The notes: a model not told the origin generated them from the sequence alone. A stretch of DNA of 45,416 bases from Anaerolineae bacterium (GCA_021463195.1 JAJTXZ010000036.1:1-45416); one strand, 5' to 3'. Counted from the first letter of the stretch, positions 6,345 to 14,680 are shown. Numbers and translations: made by a program.

Positions 6345-7683
6345 GCAGATCCAAAGAATAGGTTTCACCATCCCCGACCCGCCGCACGACGCGGATTTAT
6401 TGCGCTGCGTGCATTGCGGTTTGTGTCTCAATCATTGCCCGACCTATCGTTTAACGTCGCTCGAAACCGAATCGCCGCGCGGCAGAATTTTTCTCATCAA
6501 AGAGCTTGCCGAAGGCAAACAAATTGTCAACGATATTTTCATGGAACATATCGGCTTGTGTTTGGACTGTCGCAACTGCGAAACGGTCTGTCCGAGCGGC
6601 GTGCGCTATGGCGTTTTGTTGGAAGCGGCGCGCGGCGAAATCGTCAAGCAGGGAAAATTATCGCGTCAAGAAAAATTCATTCGCTGGGCGGTGTTCAAAC
6701 AATTATTTCCGCACCCCACGCGTTTGAATTTTGTCGTAGGCATGGCGGGCTTGTATCAACGCACGCTCCAACCCATTGTGCGCGCATCCGGCATTTTGAA
6801 ATTGTTTGGACGCTTGGGCGAAATGGAAGGCATGTTGCCCGCGCGCAAACTACGGCAATACAAACCGCCAAAACCAAAATCCCCTCCTCCCGAAATTGAA
6901 GGGGCGTATCGCCGAACCGAGTCTCCAGTCTCTAGTCTCCAATCTCCAAAACGCCGCGTCGCCCTCTTTACCGGCTGCCTCATGCGCGCGGGCTTTGCCA
7001 ACATTCACGAAGCGACCGTGCGCGTATTGGAAAAAAATCATTACGAGGTCATTGTTCCTGACGGACAAATTTGCTGCGCCGCGCTGCACGTTCACGCGGG
7101 CGAACGCGACACGGCGCGCGCAATGGCAAAACACAACATTGATTTATTTATGCGCGAACAATGGGATGCGATTGTGATTAACGCGGCGGGCTGCGGCGCG
7201 CAACTCAAAGAGTACGCCGAAATTTTTCGCGACGACCCCGAGTATTTTCACAAAGCAGAAGAATTCGCCAAACGCGTCAAGGATGTGAGCGAACTGCTCG
7301 CGCCAAACATCGCGCCGAACGCGTCATTGCCAAGCAAGACGCGCGTGACGTACCAAGACGCCTGTCATCTCGCGCACGCGCAAAAAATTCGATTGCAGCC
7401 GCGTCAAATCATCAAACAAATCGGCAACGTCGAACTCGTCGAAATGCGCGCGAGCGACCGGTGCTGCGGCAGCGCGGGCATTTACAATGTCGTGCATCCC
7501 GAAATGTCCGACCAACTGATTGACGAAAAAATGGTCAACACGCGCGACACACGCGCGGAAATCGTCGTCACCGGCAATATCGGTTGTCTCTTGCAGTTGG
7601 AATACGGCGCAAGACGCGCGGGGTGGAATGGGCGCGTCTTGCATTTGGTGGAATTGTTGGATGAGGCGTACAAAAATGGGTAG
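6337..7683 (+). CDS. glcF: Glycolate oxidase iron-sulfur subunit GlcF-like
   Basis: Iron-sulfur subunit that takes electrons from GlcD/GlcE. Two ferredoxin-type [4Fe-4S] motifs are present (Cys24, 27, 30, 34 and Cys75, 78, 81, 85, each ending in CP), followed by two CCG-type domains with GCLMRAG, CCAALHVHAG, CHLAHAQ and CCGSAGIYN. At 448 residues it has the usual length for the family. Residues about 195-204 (SPVSSLQSPK) are an extra linker encoded by four 7-nt repeats (6921-6948), an in-frame expansion of the kind that occurs upstream of glcD. The last codons and the stop (AAAAATGGGTAG) are part of the palindromic array at 7673-7739. Heterodisulfide-reductase-like or LutA-like oxidoreductases share the CCG fold, but the GlcDE neighbours favour GlcF. 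Confidence 0.9.
   Translation: MNEQIQRIGFTIPDPPHDADLLRCVHCGLCLNHCPTYRLTSLETESPRGRIFLIKELAEGKQIVNDIFMEHIGLCLDCRNCETVCPSGVRYGVLLEAARGEIVKQGKLSRQEKFIRWAVFKQLFPHPTRLNFVVGMAGLYQRTLQPIVRASGILKLFGRLGEMEGMLPARKLRQYKPPKPKSPPPEIEGAYRRTESPVSSLQSPKRRVALFTGCLMRAGFANIHEATVRVLEKNHYEVIVPDGQICCAALHVHAGERDTARAMAKHNIDLFMREQWDAIVINAAGCGAQLKEYAEIFRDDPEYFHKAEEFAKRVKDVSELLAPNIAPNASLPSKTRVTYQDACHLAHAQKIRLQPRQIIKQIGNVELVEMRASDRCCGSAGIYNVVHPEMSDQLIDEKMVNTRDTRAEIVVTGNIGCLLQLEYGARRAGWNGRVLHLVELLDEAYKNG
6921..6948 (+). repeat. In-frame heptad repeats inside glcF
   Basis: Four consecutive 7-nt units, GTCTCCA, GTCTCTA, GTCTCCA and ATCTCCA. The last is identical to the unit repeated five times before the glcD start. They encode a low-complexity Ser/Pro/Gln linker between the ferredoxin half and the CCG half of the protein. 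Confidence 0.85.
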
Positions 7684-7739
7684 AACGGGTAGCAACGGAA
7701 CCTGGTTCCGTTGCTACCCGTTCCGTGTCTACCCATTTT
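7673..7739. repeat. Palindromic heptad array, terminator-like, between convergent genes
   Basis: The core 7684-7722 is a 39-bp palindrome (19-nt arms around one central T). Outer arms AAAATGGGTAG (7673-7683) and CTACCCATTTT (7729-7739) extend it with a 6-nt bulge. It includes the glcF stop codon and reaches the stop of the opposing MBL gene. A sister sequence sharing GGGTAGCAACGGAACC lies at 35363-35402. It probably works as a bidirectional terminator. Confidence 0.85.
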
Positions 7740-8377
7740 CATACATAATTCTGCGTAAACGGATTCATCCGTTTTTCTTCGCCGATAGTCGTCATCGGGC
7801 CGTGACCCGAATACACCTGCGTCGCGTCGGGCAGCGTGTACAATTTCGTCCGAATCGAGCGCAGCAGTTCTTCCATCGAACCGCCTTCGAAATCGGTGCG
7901 CCCAATCGTCCCCCGCATCAACACATCGCCGACGAATACCACGCCATTCTCCGCGTTGTACAGCGCGATGGAACCGGGCGAATGGCCCGGCGCAGACAAC
8001 ACTTGCAATTCAAAATTCCCGGCGCGGATCACGTCGCCTTCATTCACCCAATGTTCCGGGTCCGGCAGCGGCGGCACCGCAATGCCGAATGTTTTGCCCT
8101 GCTCGGTCATATGCTCGTACATAAACTTTTCATCCGCGCCGACGTACAGCGGCGCGCCCGTCGCGCGTTTTAACGCCTCGATGCCCAACACGTGATCGAA
8201 ATGCGCGTGCGTCAAAACAATGCCCGTCACGCGCACACGCAAATTTTGAACCATTTCATGAATTTGGCGGGCATGTCCGCCCGGGTCAATCACCAAGACC
8301 TCGCGCGTTTTATCATCGCCGACAATATAACAATTCACCGCCAAGGGTCCCACCTGCATCATTTGAAAAAGCATCAT
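7739..8377 (-). CDS. MBL-fold metallo-hydrolase (glyoxalase II-like)
   Basis: A 212-residue metallo-beta-lactamase-fold hydrolase. The dinuclear metal motif THAHFDH near residue 61 is followed by the downstream His of APGHSPGS, the Asp of VGDVLM and the His of SGHGP, in the correct order for the glyoxalase-II-like branch. The likely reaction is thioester or similar ester hydrolysis, but many members have other substrates. The start is ATGATG at 8374-8377 with GGAGGA just upstream. A TATAAT box 14 nt upstream leaves a leader of only several nucleotides that still contains the Shine-Dalgarno. It is convergent with glcF, which suggests no direct functional link. Confidence 0.88.
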   Translation of the reverse strand: MMLFQMMQVGPLAVNCYIVGDDKTREVLVIDPGGHARQIHEMVQNLRVRVTGIVLTHAHFDHVLGIEALKRATGAPLYVGADEKFMYEHMTEQGKTFGIAVPPLPDPEHWVNEGDVIRAGNFELQVLSAPGHSPGSIALYNAENGVVFVGDVLMRGTIGRTDFEGGSMEELLRSIRTKLYTLPDATQVYSGHGPMTTIGEEKRMNPFTQNYV

Positions 8378-8391
8378 TCCTCCGCGCGCGA

Positions 8392-8397
8392 ATTATA
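8392..8397 (-). promoter_or_regulatory. -10 box of the MBL hydrolase gene
   Basis: TATAAT on the - strand, 14 nt before the ATG. The GGAGGA site at 8379-8384 lies between the two. Confidence 0.45.
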
Positions 8398-8620
8398 CCC
8401 CATTCAAGCGCCAAAAGAACAACTGGGTCTTTTGCCTTGATTTTAATTTTCGGTTATTATTTTGACGCCGCGCACACCCGTGCGCGCTATTTATTGCTCG
8501 TCTCCGCCGATTTGGGCAGCGCCGCCCCGATTTTTTATTTTTTTGCGCGCGGCGATTTTGGCGCGAGTGACGAGCGTTTGTTTTTGAGCGCGGGTGAGCT
8601 TTGCGATTGTTGGAGGAGGA

Positions 8621-10147
8621 ATGGAGTCAGTTTTAGGATTTGCGATTTTTGCGGTATATGGAACGTTTTTGCTCATTCTCTTTGCGTACGGCATCAATTT
8701 CCTGTACCTATCGTGGCTGGCATCACATCAACCCAGCGCGGACCCGGCGCCGCCGGAAATGACGCGCATACCGTATGTAGGCATCCATCTACCCATCTTT
8801 AATGAATTGTATGTGGCGGAACGTTTAATCAATGCCGCCGCGCAGTTGGATTGGGACCGCGACCATTTAGAGATTTTGGCGTTGGATGATTCAACCGACG
8901 AAACGAGCCAAGTGGTGCGCAAAGCGGTTGAATATTGGCGCGCGCGCGGCGTCAATATTCAACACATTCAACGCGCTGACCGACGCGGCTACAAAGCGGG
9001 CGCGCTGGCCGCGGGCATGGAAGCGAGTCGCGCGGAACTAATCGCCTATTTCGACGCGGACTTTGTGCCGCCGCGCGATTTTTTGCGTCGCACCATCCCC
9101 TATTTTGAAAATCCGCGCCTCGGTTTTTTGCAAACGCGCTGGGGACATCTGAATCGCGATTTTTCGCTCTTGACCTTTTTGCAAGCTCTGGCGATTGACG
9201 GACATTTTATGGTCGAACAAGTCGCGCGCTTTCGCGCCGGCTATTGGTTCAATTTCAATGGCACCGGCGGCGTGTGGCGGCGCGCCGCGATTATAGACGC
9301 GGGCGGTTGGACCCAAGACACCTTGACCGAAGACCTCGATTTATCGTATCGTTCCTTTTTCAAGGGATGGCACGCGCTCTATTTACGCAACGTCGTGGCG
9401 CCAGCGGAATTGCCGGTCACGCTTTCGGCATATCGCCGCCAACAACATCGCTGGGCCAAGGGCAGTCTGCAATGCGCGCGCAAACTGCTGCCGCAAGTGT
9501 GGCGCGCGCCGCTCGGACTCGCGCAAAAAATTCAAGCGACGCTGCATCTGACCGGATACATGATTCATCTTTATATGTTCGTGATGATGCTGCTTTATCC
9601 GGCGGTGATCTATTTCATGCAGCGCTCGCCCGAATTATTCGCGTTATGGGGCATCGGCGCGTTATTCAATCTCACGACGCTCGCGCCTTTGATGTTTTTC
9701 AGCGTCGCCCAAGCGCAGTTGGGGCGCGGCTGGTGGCGCAAAATTCCTTATATCTTGTTTTTTACCGCGCTCGGCGCGGGTTTGATGCCCAATACCTTGC
9801 GCGCGGCGTGGCAGTTGGCGCGCGGCGACAGCCAAACTTTTGAACGCACACCCAAATTTGGCATTGACGGACGCAATCAAACGTGGGTGGAAAAGAAATA
9901 TAATTTACCATTAGACGCGGCGATCCTATTCGAGTTTTTTATCGCGACGTGGAATCTCGCCACCTTTTGGTATGCGCTGCAAAGCGGCAACTGGGTGATG
10001 GCATTTTACGCCGCCATCTTTTGCGCGGGCGTGAGCTTTGTCTCGAGCCAAGCCATTCTACAATCCTTGCGCGAACGACAATACGCCAAAAAGCAGCCGC
10101 GCGTCCAACCCGCGCTCGATACGGGCAGCGCGGATGTGAATATCTAA
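8621..10147 (+). CDS. Membrane family-2 glycosyltransferase, cellulose-synthase-like
   Basis: A 508-residue processive-type GT2. The ATG at 8621 follows GGAGGAGG; an upstream in-frame GTG gives nine more residues but has no ribosome site. One N-terminal TM helix is followed by the cytosolic GT-A domain with LALDDSTDE, DADFVPP (the DxD metal site), TEDLDLSYR (catalytic base) and QQHRWAKG (the Q-x-x-R-W acceptor motif). Four or more C-terminal TM helices follow. This motif set belongs to BcsA-like and CESA_CaSu_A2-like enzymes that polymerise beta-linked sugars while exporting the chain. No PilZ domain or BcsB partner is visible. The next gene, a secreted glycosidase-like lipoprotein on the same strand, could act on the same polymer. 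Confidence 0.88.
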   Translation: MESVLGFAIFAVYGTFLLILFAYGINFLYLSWLASHQPSADPAPPEMTRIPYVGIHLPIFNELYVAERLINAAAQLDWDRDHLEILALDDSTDETSQVVRKAVEYWRARGVNIQHIQRADRRGYKAGALAAGMEASRAELIAYFDADFVPPRDFLRRTIPYFENPRLGFLQTRWGHLNRDFSLLTFLQALAIDGHFMVEQVARFRAGYWFNFNGTGGVWRRAAIIDAGGWTQDTLTEDLDLSYRSFFKGWHALYLRNVVAPAELPVTLSAYRRQQHRWAKGSLQCARKLLPQVWRAPLGLAQKIQATLHLTGYMIHLYMFVMMLLYPAVIYFMQRSPELFALWGIGALFNLTTLAPLMFFSVAQAQLGRGWWRKIPYILFFTALGAGLMPNTLRAAWQLARGDSQTFERTPKFGIDGRNQTWVEKKYNLPLDAAILFEFFIATWNLATFWYALQSGNWVMAFYAAIFCAGVSFVSSQAILQSLRERQYAKKQPRVQPALDTGSADVNI

Positions 10148-10220
10148 AAAACAACCGTCAAACCGCGCGCGCAACTTTTTTGAGCGCGAACATTTCCGCT
10201 TTACAGAACGGCACAATCGT

Positions 10221-11690
10221 ATGAACGAAAATTTTTTGACGCGTTTTCGCGTCGCCACTATTGTCATGTGCTTTGTCGCGCTGTGGACGCTCGCCGCGTG
10301 CGGCGCAGACAACGCGTCAGACTTGCCGACGCCAAACGTCGAACAGGCGCGCGCGCAAACCATGATTGCGCAAGGCACGCCCGCGAGTTTTCTCGGCACC
10401 AAAGTCGCGCGGCCCGAATTCACCGACGCGCCGCAAGATAACGCTACGGACGCGAATTCGCAACCGGCCGAGACCATCAATCCCACCCGCGCCGCGCGTC
10501 AAACGCGCGTCGCGCAACAAAACGCGCAGCCGACCGCGCAAGCCACCAAGCCGCCCGCGAAAAAACCGACGCCGCTGCCGGACGATTTTGAACCCACCGC
10601 GACGCCCCCTCCCCTGCCCGCGAAAAAGAGCGCGCATCTCAACTCGCCCGAATATTCGATTCAAATCTTTGGATGGTATCGTCCCGAAATCGCCGACCGC
10701 GATATGAATCAAATCAAAGAGATGGGCTTTAGTTGGATTAAACAACAATTCGCGTGGCGCGACATCGAAGGCGCAGCCAAGGGCGCGTTCGATTGGAGCC
10801 GTTCGGATGAAGTGATTTATCGCGCGAACGTCAAAGGGCTGGATGTATTGGCGCGCATGGATAACGCGCCCGATTGGGCGGCGCCCGGTTGTTTTGACCC
10901 GTCCACCTCTTCGATGGGCCCCGCGCGCAACATGCAAGATTGGACCGATTTTCTCACCGCGTTCGCGACGCGCTACAAGGGTCGCGTGCGCGCGTATCAG
11001 ATTTGGAACGAGCCGAATCTCGCGCGCGAATGGTGCAAACGTCCGCCGAATCCCGAAGAGTATGCGGCAATGTTAAAAGCGTCGTACGCGGCAATCAAAG
11101 CCGCCGACCCGAACGCGTTAATCATCAGCGCGGGATTGACGCCTACCACCGCCGATTTCGATCAAGCGATGTCCGATATGAAATTCTTTGGGCGCATGTA
11201 CGATGCGATGGGCAACCACAGCGACGGTTATTTTGATTTGCTCGGCGTGCACGCGGCGGGTTTCAAAGCCGATCCGGAAGCCGACCCCGGCGTCGTCGCG
11301 CAGGATGCGGCGCTAACGAATAACGACCCCAGCCCGACCGAAGCCAAACGAATCTATTCGTTCCGTCACGTCGAAGACGTGCGTAATTTGATGGTCCAAC
11401 GCGGCGACGCGGATAAACAAATCGCGATTTTAGAATTTGGTTGGACGAGCGATCAGGTGAATCCCGCGTACTCGTGGTTTCGCGTGAGCGAAGAGGAAAA
11501 AGCCGACCGCATCGTGCGCGCGTATCAATACGCCAAACAAAATTGGTCGCCGTGGATTGGCGTAATGAGCTTGATTTTTATGGGCAACGCGGATTGGAAC
11601 GGCAGCGAAGAACAATATTGGTGGGCAATCACCAATCCCGACGGCACGCCGCGTCCCGCCTATAACGCATTGAAAGCGATGCCGAAATAA
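10221..11690 (+). CDS. Lipoprotein with clan-A glycoside-hydrolase-like (TIM-barrel) domain
   Basis: A 489-residue lipoprotein. A signal peptide ends in the lipobox LAAC (Cys27), so the mature protein should be anchored on the outer face of the membrane. A Pro/Thr/Lys-rich spacer (about residues 30-140) leads into a domain with FGWYRPE, the WNEPN motif (acid/base Glu264) and ILEFGWTS (putative nucleophile Glu405). The two Glu residues sit where clan GH-A glycosidases (GH5, GH39 and relatives) place them. The substrate cannot be read from the sequence. The 73-nt gap from the GT2 gene and the shared strand suggest co-transcription and a role in trimming or remodelling the exported polysaccharide. 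A strong terminator follows immediately. Confidence 0.85.
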   Translation: MNENFLTRFRVATIVMCFVALWTLAACGADNASDLPTPNVEQARAQTMIAQGTPASFLGTKVARPEFTDAPQDNATDANSQPAETINPTRAARQTRVAQQNAQPTAQATKPPAKKPTPLPDDFEPTATPPPLPAKKSAHLNSPEYSIQIFGWYRPEIADRDMNQIKEMGFSWIKQQFAWRDIEGAAKGAFDWSRSDEVIYRANVKGLDVLARMDNAPDWAAPGCFDPSTSSMGPARNMQDWTDFLTAFATRYKGRVRAYQIWNEPNLAREWCKRPPNPEEYAAMLKASYAAIKAADPNALIISAGLTPTTADFDQAMSDMKFFGRMYDAMGNHSDGYFDLLGVHAAGFKADPEADPGVVAQDAALTNNDPSPTEAKRIYSFRHVEDVRNLMVQRGDADKQIAILEFGWTSDQVNPAYSWFRVSEEEKADRIVRAYQYAKQNWSPWIGVMSLIFMGNADWNGSEEQYWWAITNPDGTPRPAYNALKAMPK

Positions 11691-11729
11691 AAAAATCTTC
11701 GAGGTTTTGAAAACCTCGAAGATTTTTTT
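11689..11729. terminator. Perfect bidirectional terminator
   Basis: The stem of 20 nt on each side (AAAAAAATCTTCGAGGTTTT and its complement) surrounds a single G at 11709. The flanking A-run and T-run make it work on both strands. It ends the lipoprotein gene (+) and the convergent anchored-protein gene (-), whose stop codon overlaps its end. Confidence 0.92.
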
Positions 11730-12426
11730 ATTGTTGCACAAAGTCCACGCGCGTCGGACAATTTCCCGCGCCCGACCAGGGCTGCCCCACCGCGACTTGA
11801 AAGGGTGGACTGCGCAGCGCTTCTCTTTTGCCGATGACTTGCACCGTCCATACGCCGCTGCCAACGGGAATATCGTAAATGCCGGGACGGTCAGGCGGGC
11901 CCTTGGAATCCTTGTCGCCCGCGTTACCCGAGGCATCGCTGAAATGAATTTTGATGCCGGGCATTCCTTGGCCATTGCGGTCCAACACAAAGCCCCAAAT
12001 CAAGTGTGTTGGACAAGGATTGCCGCCCGGCGCGCCCGGGTCCGCCGGACCGAGGCGCGGACAAAATTCGGCGCCACAGCCGGGCGGCGTCGCCGATGCC
12101 TCGGGCGTCGTCGTAAATTCCGGCGTCGCAATCGTGGGAATAAAATCGAGCGTAGGGCCACGCGTGGCGGCGGGTTCGTCGGTCGGTTGATAACCGATCG
12201 GCGTTTCGGTCGGCGGTAACGGCGTATTGGTGGGCGGCGCGGGCGTTTCCGTCGGAATTTCCACAGTTAGCCCGACGGTGGGCGTCGCAGTTGCGCCGCT
12301 CAGCGATACCGCCAGACCCTCAGGATTCGCGTTCAGCAAGCCGCTAACCGCCACATACGCGCCGAGACAACAAATTCCCAAAATGATAAAAATCGCCACC
12401 GCGTACGCGCGGTCTTGCATGGTCAT
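11728..12426 (-). CDS. Membrane-anchored protein with Thr/Pro linker and carboxypeptidase-regulatory-like domain
   Basis: About 232 residues. The ATG at 12426 is chosen because GGAGAA lies 10 nt upstream and a TATAAT box a further 6 nt up; the longer reading frame begins upstream of that box. One N-terminal TM helix (AYAVAIFIILGICCLGAYVAV) is followed by a long TPT/PPTETP spacer. The C-terminal domain of about 90 residues reads IWGFVLDRNGQGMPGIKI ... GIYDIPVGSGVWTVQVIG, the pattern of CarboxypepD_reg-like or Cna-B-like beta-sandwich domains. It is probably an exported structural or binding domain. Two Cys pairs (GCGAEFCP, NPCP and NCP) may form disulfides. It has the same anchor-linker-domain design as the two PsbP-like paralogs at the left end. 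Confidence 0.7.
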   Translation of the reverse strand: MTMQDRAYAVAIFIILGICCLGAYVAVSGLLNANPEGLAVSLSGATATPTVGLTVEIPTETPAPPTNTPLPPTETPIGYQPTDEPAATRGPTLDFIPTIATPEFTTTPEASATPPGCGAEFCPRLGPADPGAPGGNPCPTHLIWGFVLDRNGQGMPGIKIHFSDASGNAGDKDSKGPPDRPGIYDIPVGSGVWTVQVIGKREALRSPPFQVAVGQPWSGAGNCPTRVDFVQQ

Positions 12427-12514
12427 AAGCAAAAAATTCTCCGCAGGCATTATACCCGCGACCCGCGCCGACGCAACTGGCAATATATCGCCGCGCCGTC
12501 ACCCTACTAAAATC

Positions 12515-12608
12515 CTGGTGATTACTCGTATCTCGAAAACGTAGCAGATTTCCAGACCCCAAGGGTTTTCGAAAACCCTTGGGGTCTGGAAATCCGCGCA
12601 ATCACCAG
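12515..12608 (+). mobile_element. 94-bp MITE-like element, copy A
   Basis: The ends are CTGGTGATTAC and (G)CAATCACCAG. It is flanked by an exact 9-bp direct repeat ACTAAAATC (12506-12514 and 12609-12617), as expected for a target-site duplication. The left arm has ATCTCGAAAACGTAGC. The centre, 12547-12594, is a 48-bp perfect palindrome. Two further full copies at 25573 and 28242 have exactly the same length. There is no coding capacity; it would depend on a transposase encoded elsewhere. Confidence 0.85.
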
Positions 12609-12620
12609 ACTAAAATCCTG

Positions 12621-12648
12621 TTGACCAAAACGCAAGGAATGTTATAAT
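12621..12648 (+). promoter_or_regulatory. Distal promoter of tRNA-Val
   Basis: TTGACC (12621-12626), a 16-nt spacer and TATAAT (12643-12648). It begins 3 nt after the right target duplication of MITE copy A. Confidence 0.65.
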
Positions 12649-12667
12649 TTTTGGGGCGCAATAGTAT

Positions 12668-12695
12668 TTGACAGTAGAAAAACAAGAGATAGAAT
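12668..12695 (+). promoter_or_regulatory. Proximal promoter of tRNA-Val
   Basis: A consensus TTGACA (12668-12673), a 16-nt spacer and TAGAAT (12690-12695), 11 nt before the first base of the mature tRNA. Confidence 0.75.
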
Positions 12696-12706
12696 AGCGA
12701 CCATGA

Positions 12707-12779
12707 GGGCAGTTAGTTCAGTTGGTGGAACGCACGGTTCACATCCGTGAAGCCATAGGTTCGAGTCCTATACTGCCCA
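12707..12779 (+). tRNA. tRNA-Val (anticodon CAC)
   Basis: A complete cloverleaf. The acceptor GGGCAGT pairs with ACTGCCC; the D-stem is GTTC/GAAC around AGTTGGTG; the anticodon stem CACGG/CCGTG encloses TTCACAT, giving anticodon CAC, which reads GTG. The variable loop is AAGCC, the T-arm ATAGG TTCGAGT CCTAT, and the discriminator base A. CCA is not encoded. Two promoters lie upstream and a hairpin terminator lies 13 nt downstream. Confidence 0.96.
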
Positions 12780-12792
12780 TTTGAGACGTTTG

Positions 12793-12830
12793 AAAACCGT
12801 GGTCGCACCCTTTTTAGCGCCACGGTTTTT
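12793..12830 (+). terminator. Terminator hairpin between tRNA-Val and the histidine kinase
   Basis: AAAACCGTGG (12793-12802) pairs with CCACGGTTTT (12820-12829), followed by T-rich GTTTGG. It ends only 9 nt before the kinase ATG at 12839, so it may also act as an attenuator for read-through into that gene. Confidence 0.75.
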
Positions 12831-12838
12831 GTTTGGAT

Positions 12839-14665
12839 ATGACAACTTTGGCGGACGATTCCTCTTTTTCCTTTACCTCACGGGCGTCACGCTCGGTTGA
12901 CGGAGCATTAGTAAACATTCGCTGGGCGGTGATTGCGCTGGCGTGGTTGAGTGTGTCTATCGTCAACGGCAACTATAGTCCTCCCGATTATTTTTTGGTC
13001 TGGCTCGTCGCGTATGCGGCGTTCAATGGTTTGCTGCTCATCGGAGTACGCCGCCGCACTTTGCCCGAACATCTACCGCTCTTGGGTCTCGTCGGCGACA
13101 TTTTATTTACCAGCATGTTGCCGCTGCTGCCCGGCGTCAACAATTCATTCCTCATCCTCTGCACAATTTTTCCCATCATCGTAGCGGCGATGCGTTTCGG
13201 CGTCGGCATCGGCGCGCTGGTCGCGTTTGTGGCTTTACTGCCATACGAAATCGGGACGTTCCTGCAATTTTTGCCCGAAAATATTCGCGCCGCGCTGCCT
13301 TTGCGCTTTGATACCCACATCAATTTTTTTGCCGCGCTCTTACCGGTCATTACCATTTTGAGCGCCGTCATTCTCATTGGTTATTTGACCCAGCGCGAAC
13401 GCGAAGCCGCTATCGGTTCGGCGCAATACGAATTGCGCGAACTGCGGCAAGCGATTTCCAGCGCGCGTCTTTTTTACGAATCCACCGATACGTTGAATGG
13501 CACATCCAACTATGTCCAAATTTTAGAAGTGATGCTGCAAGCTGGCGTCAATGGCATGCCGCAGGGACGTTTCGATTTTGGCGCGCCGGTCGGCATCGCG
13601 CTCACTTTTAGCGACAGCGACGCGGAAGGCAACAAAACATTGACTGTCACCGCGTCACGCGGTTTGGACCGCAATGACGCGCAGCGGCTGGTCAACGGCA
13701 AACAGGGCGTCATCAAGCAAGCGCTTGAAAGCGGCGACCCCGTCCCCTTTGCCAAAGTAACCAATGACGCCGAATTGAGCCAATTCACGTCGCTGCGGCG
13801 CGCGCACAATGGCGTTTGTTATCCGCTGCAATCGGGTCTCGACGTATATGGCGCGGTCATCCTCGCCTCGCCGAGCAGCCAAAAACCATCCGAACAACAT
13901 TTGCGTTTGATGCGCGCCTTTATCAATCAAGCCGCCATCGCGTTTCAAAACGCGCAGCTGTATCAAAATCTGCGCGCGGAACGCGACCGCATCATCGAAG
14001 CCGAAGCGTCCGCGCGCGCCAAACTCGCGCGCGATTTGCACGACGGACCTACTCAATCTATGGCGGCGCTCGCCATGCGGCTCGAATTCATTCGTTTGTT
14101 AATGGACCGCGACCCCACCCAAGCGCGGCAAGAAATAGACCAAGCGCGCGAAGCCGTCATGCGCGTTGGCAAAGATTTGCGCGGCTTGCTCTTTACGCTG
14201 CGCCCGCTAACGTTGGAGACCCAGGGCTTGTCCGCCGCATTGAAACAGTACGAACAACGTCTACGCGAAAATGACGGCGTGCCGATTGATATTCAACCGG
14301 GCAATTTCGGCTCTGAATTGGATGCCAATGTCGCAGGCACCGTCTTTGCCATCATCGAAGAAGCAGTCAACAACGCGCGCAAGCACGCGCAAGGCGCGCC
14401 GATTCACGTCATCGTGCAGCAGCAGGGCGGCAATTTATTCGCGCAAATTTCCGATGACGGGCCCGGCTTTGATACCGATGCCGTCAACACTAACTATACC
14501 GCGCGCGGTTCATTGGGAATGGTCAATATGCGCGATCGGACGCGTTTGGTGGATGGACAATTAAATATCGAATCCGCTCCGGGACGCGGCGCGCGCGTGA
14601 TTTTGCGCGTGCCCTTAAAAAATCGCGGCGCAAGAAATAACGCCGGAACTGTGACGCGCGGTTGA
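12839..14665 (+). CDS. Sensor histidine kinase (membrane, GAF, HisKA_3, HATPase_c)
   Basis: About 608 residues. An N-terminal membrane domain of roughly six hydrophobic helices (about residues 25-185) is followed by a short coiled coil, a GAF-like domain (about 205-370) and a second coiled coil. A HisKA_3 dimerisation domain has the phospho-acceptor His401 in ARDLHDGPTQ, and a HATPase_c domain has NNARKHA (N-box), DDGPGFD (G1) and GSLGMVNMRDR (G2). This is the NarX/LiaS/DegS type, which phosphorylates LuxR-family response regulators; none is encoded nearby, so it is an orphan here. The ATG at 12839 has no Shine-Dalgarno, and the tRNA terminator ends 9 nt upstream, leaving no space for a private promoter downstream of the hairpin. 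A TTG six nt earlier is an alternative start. Confidence 0.9.
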   Translation: MTTLADDSSFSFTSRASRSVDGALVNIRWAVIALAWLSVSIVNGNYSPPDYFLVWLVAYAAFNGLLLIGVRRRTLPEHLPLLGLVGDILFTSMLPLLPGVNNSFLILCTIFPIIVAAMRFGVGIGALVAFVALLPYEIGTFLQFLPENIRAALPLRFDTHINFFAALLPVITILSAVILIGYLTQREREAAIGSAQYELRELRQAISSARLFYESTDTLNGTSNYVQILEVMLQAGVNGMPQGRFDFGAPVGIALTFSDSDAEGNKTLTVTASRGLDRNDAQRLVNGKQGVIKQALESGDPVPFAKVTNDAELSQFTSLRRAHNGVCYPLQSGLDVYGAVILASPSSQKPSEQHLRLMRAFINQAAIAFQNAQLYQNLRAERDRIIEAEASARAKLARDLHDGPTQSMAALAMRLEFIRLLMDRDPTQARQEIDQAREAVMRVGKDLRGLLFTLRPLTLETQGLSAALKQYEQRLRENDGVPIDIQPGNFGSELDANVAGTVFAIIEEAVNNARKHAQGAPIHVIVQQQGGNLFAQISDDGPGFDTDAVNTNYTARGSLGMVNMRDRTRLVDGQLNIESAPGRGARVILRVPLKNRGARNNAGTVTRG

Positions 14666-14680
14666 TGGGAATGCTCTGCT

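Noticed and set aside
8378-8620. A possible small gene between the MBL hydrolase and the GT2 gene
   Set aside because: The + strand frame here runs into the GT2 gene in a different frame and has no ribosome site. The region is better explained as divergent promoters.
12609-12620. Direct repeat ACTAAAATCCTG treated as a 12-bp duplication
   Set aside because: The last three bases (CTG) coincide with the element's own left end, so the real duplication is 9 bp (ACTAAAATC).
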